A DNA stretch of 64,000 bases from Acanthosepion pharaonis (taxonomy: Eukaryota; Mollusca; Cephalopoda; Sepiida; Sepiidae). Below, in pieces: positions 58,346 to 64,000 of this stretch. The DNA lies in assembly GCA_903632075.3 (NCBI GenBank), contig CAHIKZ030005576.1:1242001-1306000 (forward strand). The letters run 5' to 3'. Below the pieces are notes generated by a model that saw only the letters and a program-made list of their open reading frames with translations, ran no database searches and had not been told where the DNA came from. Both the position numbers and the translations under genes were made by a program. Every line of letters begins with the position of its first letter. The first letter of the stretch is position 1.

Positions 58346-58462
58346 TGTAAGGGTTTTATTCCTCTCGTAGATCTTGTACTCCTTCTCATGTATTTTCATC
58401 ACTTTGCTCTACTTCTCTCTCTCCCGTATTTCTTTCCCTGGGAGACCTAGATCTGCCCCGTG

Positions 58463-59257
58463 CTAGGCTTGCATAATCTGGTCTTCGTCTGAACTTTCAG
58501 ACTCATTCTGGCCCTCTTCATCCTGCATTATTTCGTCTTCTAAAGTTTCCTTCTGTAATGGTTCTTCTACAAACTCGTTATCAGACGGAATTAAAGACAT
58601 TTCTTCGTCGTTTTGCTCTTCCTCTTCACCCTGGGTCCTTATTTGGTCTGCATGGGCTAATACACTATTGTCGTTTTCTCTATTTATTATAGCTGTATTG
58701 TGGCCTTTTTGCATGATAAATTCTGCCCTTTCCAGATCTACATCTTTGTTCTTTTTGTACCACATTTTTTCATTTGTAGAATACGACATCGTTAGCGGAG
58801 CTCTAATTTGCCTTCCCATTAAAGCTGATGGACTTTCTAGTCTTCGCGCATGTGGTATCGTACGATAACTTAAAAGCAGCCTTGGTAGAAAAACTTCTAC
58901 TTTTTCTTTTTGCTGAGAGCATGCTTTTAGTCCCTTTTCTACGGTCTGCACCATTCTTTCTGCTAGTCCGTTCGATTGAGGGTGATATGGAGGTGTCTTA
59001 TATGGTTTACACCCTATTTTTTCTAACCATACATTAAGTTCTTCATCACAAAATTCTGGTGCATTATCAGATACCAAGGTTTTTGGTACGCCATTTCTGG
59101 AAAATATGACTCTTAGAATCTGCTTTATAGTAGAACTTTTCTTGTTTGTAACCCGGATTATTTCAGGCCAACCTGAAAAAGAGTCTACTAGTATTAATAA
59201 GAGTCCCACTCCATTAATGTATGCATGATCCATATGCACACAATTCCATGGCTCCAC
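58463..59257 (-). CDS. pol: Integrase catalytic core and acidic C-terminal tail (Ty3/gypsy pol)
   Basis: Integrase inserts the cDNA copy into the genome. All three catalytic acids are present: Asp10 (CVHMDHAY), Asp64 (TLVSDNAPEF) and Glu100 (SNGLAERMVQ), with 35 residues between the last two (DD35E). GWPEI and KTPPYHPQSNGL are typical of the family. Residues about 110-180 hold LLSYRTIPHARRLESPSALM and GRQIRAPL. The last ~65 residues are strongly acidic (EEEEQNDEE, NESESSDEDQ), and there is no chromodomain. The first Met is internal to the protein: the zinc-binding N-terminal part lies upstream in 59306-59554 and is separated by a stop and a frameshift. The stop is 128 bases from the 3' LTR. 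Confidence 0.9.
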   Translation of the reverse strand: MEPWNCVHMDHAYINGVGLLLILVDSFSGWPEIIRVTNKKSSTIKQILRVIFSRNGVPKTLVSDNAPEFCDEELNVWLEKIGCKPYKTPPYHPQSNGLAERMVQTVEKGLKACSQQKEKVEVFLPRLLLSYRTIPHARRLESPSALMGRQIRAPLTMSYSTNEKMWYKKNKDVDLERAEFIMQKGHNTAIINRENDNSVLAHADQIRTQGEEEEQNDEEMSLIPSDNEFVEEPLQKETLEDEIMQDEEGQNESESSDEDQIMQA

Positions 59258-59305
59258 TTCTTTGGGCCACGAATGTAATTTGGTTTGTGTAAAGTTTTTA
59301 ATTCT

Positions 59306-59554
59306 TTACATTTTTGCACCTTTTACATATTCCTCGACATCTCTTGAATATCCTGGCCACCAAGCTTCTAATTTTATCCTTTTTTGTGTGGCTGCTACTC
59401 CACTGTGTATATCATCATGTACACTTTCTATTATCAGTTTTCTTTGTGTTTCTGGGGGAACAACCAGGTCCCCATTACAAATCACTCCATGTTCTATTGT
59501 TAATTTGTGTCTTATTTCTTTATAAGGTCTTTCCGCCCAAGAACAATTCCCCAT
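59306..59554 (-). pseudogene. pol: Integrase N-terminal zinc domain, frameshifted
   Basis: Reads YKEIRHKLTIEHGVICNGDL, VVPPETQRKLIIESVHDDIH and TQKRIKLEAWWPGYSRDVEE. HDDIH supplies the two His of the HHCC finger. The Cys pair is lost because one base appears to be missing in the run after GGTGC, so the frame ends at KGAKM and a stop. The upstream join to the 59520-59780 frame needs another one-base shift near 59553. Confidence 0.8.
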
Positions 59555-59780
59555 TTCTTATTCTCGATACTATCCTACTTAGCACTGGATCATGTCTCGT
59601 TTCTGCAGCCATTCTATCTAACGACAAAACATCAGTCTCTATCAAATGTAGGAATGAATCTTCAAATTCTTCCTCTGTTTTATCTTTTGACTCCTTGTAG
59701 AACCTCAATCTTGATAGTGCGTTCACATGTGGAATTGAATTTCCTTTGACATACTCTATATCAAAGTCAAATGCCATCAA
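59520..59780 (-). pseudogene. pol: Linker between RNase H and integrase
   Basis: MAFDFDIEYVKGNSIPHVNA and LSRLRFYKES are the usual end of the RNase H region in Ty3/gypsy; the rest (DSFLHLIETDVLSLDRMAAE) is the tether to integrase. It follows the long pol frame after one TGA at 59793-59795, in frame, at a place where CGA (Arg, SRILRWAI) is expected. Confidence 0.8.
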
Positions 59781-59792
59781 TCTTATTGCCCA

Positions 59793-61697
59793 TCATAGAA
59801 TCCTTGATGTCGTGACTTTGGATAATTCTTTCCTTGGGTTAAATATAAACTCTAATGGTCTATGATCACTTCTTAACAGAAATTTTTTTCCAATTAAGAA
59901 TTGTCGGGCTCTGGTAGTTGTCCACATGATAGCCAATGCTTCTTTTTCTATGTTCGAGTAATTGAATTCAGTGTTCGTTAATCTTCTCGACAAATACATT
60001 ATCGGATGTCCTCCTTGTGATAATATTCCCGATATTGAATGTTCACTTGCATTTGTATTGAGTGTTATGTCCTTTTTTGGATCAAAACTTTTCACTACAG
60101 GTTTCTTTGACATAATTTCTTTTAATCTTTCAAAAGCTTTTTGCTGTTTGTCTGACCACATAAATTCCACATTCTTTTTTCTTAAATTTGCAAATGGTTC
60201 CGTCAAGTCCGTGTATTTTGGTAAGTATCGCCTGTAAAAATTTACCAATCCCAAAAAAGACTCCAGTTCTTTTTTATTTGTAGGTGTAGCTACTTTTAGT
60301 ATTTTTTCTATCAAGGCTTGGTCTGGTGATATACCTTCTTTTGAAATGGAATAACCTAAAAAAGATATTTTGTTAGAATTGCTTACGCATTTTTTTTCAT
60401 TTATTGTCATTCCAGCATTTCTTAATCTATTCAAGACTAAGTCAGTTTTTTCTTTTAATTCCTTTTCATTAGTAGCTCCTATGCATATGTTGTCTTGGTA
60501 ACAAATCATATTTTGTACATTTCCTAAAACCTGTTCAATGGCCCTTTGAAATATGGCGCTTGCGGTTTTTATTCCATATGGCATCCTTTTCCATCTTAGT
60601 AACCCTATTGGCGTATTTATCATGGTTACTTCTTTGAAGTTCCCGTCTATTGGTATTTGGTGGTATGCCATTTTTAAATCTATTTTTGAAAAAACGGTCA
60701 TCCCTGCTAGTGCATGTAATGCAAGTTCAACATTGGGTATGGGATATGAATTCGAGCATATCTTGTGATTTACTCCTATTTTGTAATCTCCACAAATACG
60801 TAAATCACCATCTGTTTTCCTCAACACTACAATGGGTGATGCCCACTTGCTACCTCCAGGCAGAACATGTTCAAGAAGGTCTTGTTCTACTAATTTACGT
60901 AGTTTTGTCACTACTAATGGCAATAAATGTACTGGTAATTTTCGTGCCTCATAATAAGAGGGGGAAACATTTTCTTTTACTTTTAAACTTGCTTCATAGT
61001 TTTTTAACTTTCCAGTTTTTTCCATTTTTATTTCATTAATTAACTTGGTAGAATTTATGTTAAGCACATCGTTTCCAATAAGTCCGTGGTTCTTTTTGCA
61101 ACTTGTAACAACTATAGGTATTACTTCAAATTTGTCTTTTAACTCTAAGGAACCTTCAAAGTATCCTAATGTTTTTATAACCGACCCATCAAATTGGCAG
61201 AGTTGTAAACTGCTCTTTTGTAAAGGTGGCTTACCAATGCGTTCCCAAAAATTTTTTGGTATCAGTGTTACTTCACTCCCAGTATCCATTTGCATATCTA
61301 AATTGCAGTTATTAATTTTGACCTTTACTATAATGTCTTTTTTCTTATGTTCAATTTTTTTTATACTCTTATTTTTTAATGTAAAAACTTCCCTATTGGT
61401 GTCGTTTTCTTCAATTCTTTCAACGTTTTTCTTTTTTAATTTACACACTGCTTGAAAGTGGTTCTTTTTTAAGCAATTATTACAAGTTTTTCCAAATGCT
61501 GGACACTTTTCCTTTTTTATTTTGTGTTCACGTCCACAATACGAACACTTTTTTATCTTCTTTAACATGTATGTATCAGCGAATATTTGTTCGCTGGGTT
61601 GACTTTTATGATGGTTGTATTTCTGTATTAGTTCTTGTTGCTGAATAAAGTCAATACATGTATTTAAAGACATATTTCCTATTTGTAATTGTTCCAT
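59793..61697 (-). CDS. pol: Gag zinc knuckles, protease, reverse transcriptase and RNase H (Ty3/gypsy gag-pol)
   Basis: An open frame of 634 residues. Zinc knuckles at about 51-85: C-SY-C-GRE-H-KIKKEK-C, then C-NN-C-LKKN-H-FQAV-C. Aspartic protease DTG at 138-140 (MDTGSEVTLIP) with a GLIGNDVL flap-end motif near 205. RT about 270-450: DLRICGDYK, KIDLKMAY (catalytic Asp340), MPYGIKTASAIFQRAIEQVL, and the motif C box as YQDN at 400-403, so the last catalytic Asp reads Asn. The connection SFLGLVNFYRRYLPKYTDLT follows. RNase H: TNAS at 548-551 with Asn549 in place of the first Asp, IEKEALAI (Glu) and LRSDHRPL (Asp611). The first Met is not a true start: gag continues upstream, cut by a frameshift and a stop. 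It ends in a TGA replacing Arg. Probably inactive. Confidence 0.93.
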   Translation of the reverse strand: MEQLQIGNMSLNTCIDFIQQQELIQKYNHHKSQPSEQIFADTYMLKKIKKCSYCGREHKIKKEKCPAFGKTCNNCLKKNHFQAVCKLKKKNVERIEENDTNREVFTLKNKSIKKIEHKKKDIIVKVKINNCNLDMQMDTGSEVTLIPKNFWERIGKPPLQKSSLQLCQFDGSVIKTLGYFEGSLELKDKFEVIPIVVTSCKKNHGLIGNDVLNINSTKLINEIKMEKTGKLKNYEASLKVKENVSPSYYEARKLPVHLLPLVVTKLRKLVEQDLLEHVLPGGSKWASPIVVLRKTDGDLRICGDYKIGVNHKICSNSYPIPNVELALHALAGMTVFSKIDLKMAYHQIPIDGNFKEVTMINTPIGLLRWKRMPYGIKTASAIFQRAIEQVLGNVQNMICYQDNICIGATNEKELKEKTDLVLNRLRNAGMTINEKKCVSNSNKISFLGYSISKEGISPDQALIEKILKVATPTNKKELESFLGLVNFYRRYLPKYTDLTEPFANLRKKNVEFMWSDKQQKAFERLKEIMSKKPVVKSFDPKKDITLNTNASEHSISGILSQGGHPIMYLSRRLTNTEFNYSNIEKEALAIMWTTTRARQFLIGKKFLLRSDHRPLEFIFNPRKELSKVTTSRIL

Positions 61698-62164
61698 TAT
61701 TTTATATCAGTGTGATGCATTGCACATACCTTCAATTAATCTTAATCTTAGTCCTCTTCAATAGTCTGTTCGCCTTGTCCAAGTTTTTCAAATTCGCAAT
61801 ATCTACTTGCATTTTGTAGACGGTGTAGATATTTTTTAATTGGTTCGTCAATTTCTTGTTTCATTGACATGAATTTCGTTCTTTCTGCCACTACCAGCCT
61901 TTTCTTGGGTCTCATAGTTCTTCTTATAATCTGACTTATTTTTTCAAAAGTCAGGTCTTCCAAATTTGAGGGATATGCCATGGTGGAGACTTTCATTATC
62001 GCCTCGCATCCAACTGTAGCCAAAAATAAATCCGTGATTTCATTTTCGCCTCCCTTTTCCTTGTTGTCTTTCAACTTTTTTGTTCTCACAGTGGTAGAGA
62101 AACAATGAATCCATGTATCCATGAAATCTTCCAGAGAGAATTGATATCCTATCGGCAATGCCAT
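61698..62164 (-). pseudogene. gag: gag N-terminal part (capsid region)
   Basis: An open frame of 138 residues starting MALPIGYQFSLEDFMDTW five bases after the 5' LTR; the equivalent ATG exists in the other copy, which supports this start. It includes TDLFLATVGCEAIMKVSTMA, LTFEKISQIIRRTMRPKKRL and DEPIKKYLHRLQNASRYCEF, a capsid-like helical region. The frame stops at TIEED (61748). The plus-strand copy shows that it should continue through an RLRLIEGM segment. Here about two bases are missing and a TGA stands where Lys is expected, before resuming at MEQLQIGN. Gag packages the RNA; this copy could not make a full one. Confidence 0.85.
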
Positions 62165-62169
62165 TGTTG
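62148..62169 (-). promoter_or_regulatory. Putative primer binding site overlapping the gag start
   Basis: After the LTR the minus strand reads CAACA then ATGGCATTGCCGATAGG. The other copy has ATGGTATCGCCGATTG at the same place. TGG is what a tRNA 3' CCA end would pair with, but I cannot name a tRNA whose acceptor end fits, so the assignment is tentative. Confidence 0.35.
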
Positions 62170-62282
62170 TGATGTGGAGGTTAGCACTAATCAGCCGCTA
62201 AACTCATGTACTACCTTCATTATTCTCAGTGACCACTTATGCTTATGCAAATTATGCATACTAATTTGCTATTATCACTACA
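62170..62282 (-). repeat. 5' LTR (113 bp)
   Basis: Minus strand starts TGTAGTGATAATAGCAAATT and ends TAACCTCCACATCA. It contains the octamer ATTTGCAT at 62245-62252. No TATA box is evident. Confidence 0.93.
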
Positions 62283-63415
62283 CTTCCTCTCTTTCTACAT
62301 TTTTTTATTATTTACTAGAAAATATTGACTGCAAGAAGAAAGATGACTTTTGTTTTTTAATTTTATATAATAAATATGACTAAATAATAATAAATTTGAC
62401 TATTATGAAGACATTTATAGATTCCAAAATTAAATTTCATGAAGGATATATTAACCTTTATTACTCTTCATGTGATTTCATTTACTATACAAAAGGTTTA
62501 TCCTGCCACTGAAGGTAACTCTGATCCCTGAATAATAGCGTGTTTGAATTTCGTAGTTGTGTTGTCATATCCTGCTATTGCAACAGAAAAAAATTTGAGT
62601 AAAATTAATAGTAAGGATACTGCAATTGAGAGGTGTTGAAAAAGAACGTAGTAGAAAGGGAAGTAATATTAATAATGCATGGTGCTAAAAGTTAAAGAAA
62701 TTTGACTATTTCAAGCGTTGTTCAGCCAATTGAATCCCTTTTTTACATACTTGTTAACATAATTTTGATTTCATAATTTGGCCAGTCTATGCTTCAGTCC
62801 TTCTCAAATGTAATTCTATGAGAAAAAAAGGAAAGTTATGTACCTACAGATATAGCTACTTATATTAGGATATAAAAATAAATTAGTGTGTGTGAATACA
62901 CATAAAATTTAACTAGTATGTTCAATAAAAGAAATTGTGAATTTACTCTTCATGTGATTTCATTTACTGTACAAAGGTTTATCCTTCCACTGAAGATACA
63001 TTAAATATTGCTGTATTTGAATTAAATTTTTATTTTAAAACTAGCAGGCTTTTGCTTACTCGCTATACATTAAATATTGCTGTATTTGAATTAAATTTTA
63101 TTTTAAAACTAGCAGGCTTTGCTTACTCGCTATTGCTTTGCAAAATAAGATATATATACTTGAAATCTTTGGAACAAAAATTTTAAATGAACATTTCATT
63201 CATAAATTGGCTTGTTATAGTTAAGGAAAGTTTTACAAATGGATGCCAACTTGTTGAAGGCCAAATAAAATTTCAAACCCTTTTCTGCACTATATAAGAC
63301 GATATTCCTAAACAGAACTATTTTTGATATGAAAATCAAACAGTATTAAAAGACACTTAATGAAATAAACTTTTTAAAATCAACATGCAAATTAGTTAAA
63401 CCTGAAGAGTGATAT
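62283..63415. other. Unassigned AT-rich sequence with small duplications
   Basis: CTTCATGTGATTTCATTTAC at about 62467 recurs at 62949, and the tandem pair at 62997-63132 lies here. No gene was seen. Confidence 0.5.
62997..63132. repeat. Tandem duplication of 67-69 bp
   Basis: Units 62997-63065 and 63066-63132 each run from TACATTAAATATTGCTG to TTGCTTACTCGCTA. They differ only in the length of two homopolymer runs (a T-run and the T-run of GCAGGCTTT). Confidence 0.95.
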
Positions 63416-63427
63416 TGCCTAGAAGTA
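63416..63427. repeat. Target-site duplication, left
   Basis: TGCCTAGAAGTA, identical to 63791-63802. Confidence 0.85.
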
Positions 63428-63790
63428 CATTATTTACATTATTCGAACTATTGTCCTCATCTTTGTTGCCATATTTATCACAACGTTTCGGCCATTGTAT
63501 GCTCCAGCAATGGGAGTGTGTTGTTACTATCTTTCTCCATTGTGAACTGTATCAAAGGTCTTATTGTTCACGTGGTCTAGTAGAACTGACATCCATTAAA
63601 CATGGCAAGTGGAACTAGAACAGTCTACCCCAGTGAGAGAAATAAAGGGTTCAGTTCGACATTCCAACCACCTGAAGAAGCCTGAAAGTACAACGGCTGA
63701 AATGTGATAAATATGGCAACAAAGATGAGGACAATAGTCCAAATAATGTAAATAATTTACATAACACCTCATCTCAGAAATATAGACAGA
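63428..63790 (+). mobile_element. Complete 363-bp non-coding retroelement (family S2) with inverted ends
   Basis: Flanked by a perfect 12-bp duplication. The first ~80 bases are the reverse complement of the ~80 bases at 63680-63757 (shared TTTGTTGCCATATTTATCAC and TATTTACATTATT). The right part carries CCTGAAGAAGCCTGAAAGTA and ACAACGGCTGAAATGTG, the hammerhead-like tail, and the element ends CATCTCAGAAATATAGACAG exactly as the SINE at 23793. It shares about 220 bases with that SINE but has an inverted tail in place of the tRNA head. No open frame. Duplication length and tail suggest target-primed insertion by LINE or PLE enzymes. Confidence 0.85.
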
Positions 63791-63802
63791 TGCCTAGAAG
63801 TA
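63791..63802. repeat. Target-site duplication, right
   Basis: TGCCTAGAAGTA, the second copy. Confidence 0.85.
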
Positions 63803-64000
63803 GAATATATAATACAGATATTGAGCTTTTAGTGTGTAAATTACTCTAAAGTAGTTTGTAACACATTTCTTTATCATCTCTAATTTGCATTTGTCTTCAG
63901 GCAGAGTTTGCTCTAGGATGGTTCCAGCATAGGACAGAGTAGCAAATGAGCAAAATTATACTGTGAGGTGCTCAGCCCTAGGGAACAGCTGCATAAGGCC

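Larger units (their letters stand above)
58206..62282 (-). mobile_element. Ty3/gypsy LTR retrotransposon, near full length, recently inactivated
   Basis: A 4,077-bp element with unusually short LTRs (113 and 129 bp) that begin TG and end CA. On the minus strand the order is LTR, gag, zinc knuckles, protease, RT, RNase H, integrase, purine tract, LTR, with no envelope gene. Short LTRs, two zinc knuckles and a gag start just after the LTR recall the mag/K02A2.6-like branch of Ty3/gypsy. The two LTRs differ at four of 113 aligned bases plus one 16-bp insertion, by eye, so insertion is fairly recent. Five coding lesions were found. Flanks TTTTC and CTTCC do not give a clean target duplication. 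Confidence 0.92.

Overview
The window looks like repeat-dominated, AT-rich intergenic or intronic DNA from a large animal genome, most probably an octopus or other coleoid cephalopod. This is an inference from three things: tRNA-derived SINE heads of the kind described in octopus, hammerhead-like tails of Penelope-like elements (PLEs), and very abundant (CA)n(TA)n compound microsatellites. No host gene can be shown with confidence. The only protein-like island that does not look transposon-derived is a short unrecognised reading frame on the minus strand near 51.8-52.1 kb.

Layout. 0-5 kb: a hammerhead-like motif, a GIY-YIG fragment of one PLE, and a longer degraded PLE (RT plus GIY-YIG), all on the minus strand. 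4.8-6.3 kb: a non-coding DNA transposon, with a 185-bp MITE derivative at 17.6 kb. 7-15 kb: a 119-bp near-perfect hairpin, LINE fragments of three families, SINEs and a mariner end. 19.8-23.4 kb: a decayed Ty3/gypsy element on the plus strand. 23.8-25.3 kb: a tRNA-headed SINE and a related element with inverted ends. 29-35 kb: mariner-derived repeats, a 540-bp (TA)n tract, and a mariner copy whose transposase is internally deleted. 36.3-38.6 kb: a 5'-truncated PLE enclosed by long inverted arms. 40.7-48.8 kb: LINE copies, a 190-bp hairpin, a 23-bp minisatellite and an R2-like LINE that keeps its endonuclease region. 48.8-51.7 kb: a nested tandem-repeat zone (26-bp, ~280-bp, ~600-bp and 93-bp periods), part of which reads like a blend of two sequences. 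52-58 kb: more LINE and SINE debris. 58.2-62.3 kb: the best-preserved mobile element, a 4.1-kb Ty3/gypsy retrotransposon on the minus strand. 63.4-63.8 kb: a complete 363-bp non-coding element with a 12-bp target duplication.

How the parts relate. The two Ty3/gypsy copies share protein architecture (gag with two zinc knuckles, protease, RT, RNase H, integrase, no envelope gene) and LTR ends, but their LTR bodies differ. Both copies read Asn at the last position of the YxDD box of reverse transcriptase. The PLEs and the short elements at 25 and 63.6 kb share a CTGANGA...GAAA motif resembling a hammerhead ribozyme core, often in inverted arms, so the short elements may be non-autonomous partners of PLEs. 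Every autonomous element seen here carries disabling mutations.
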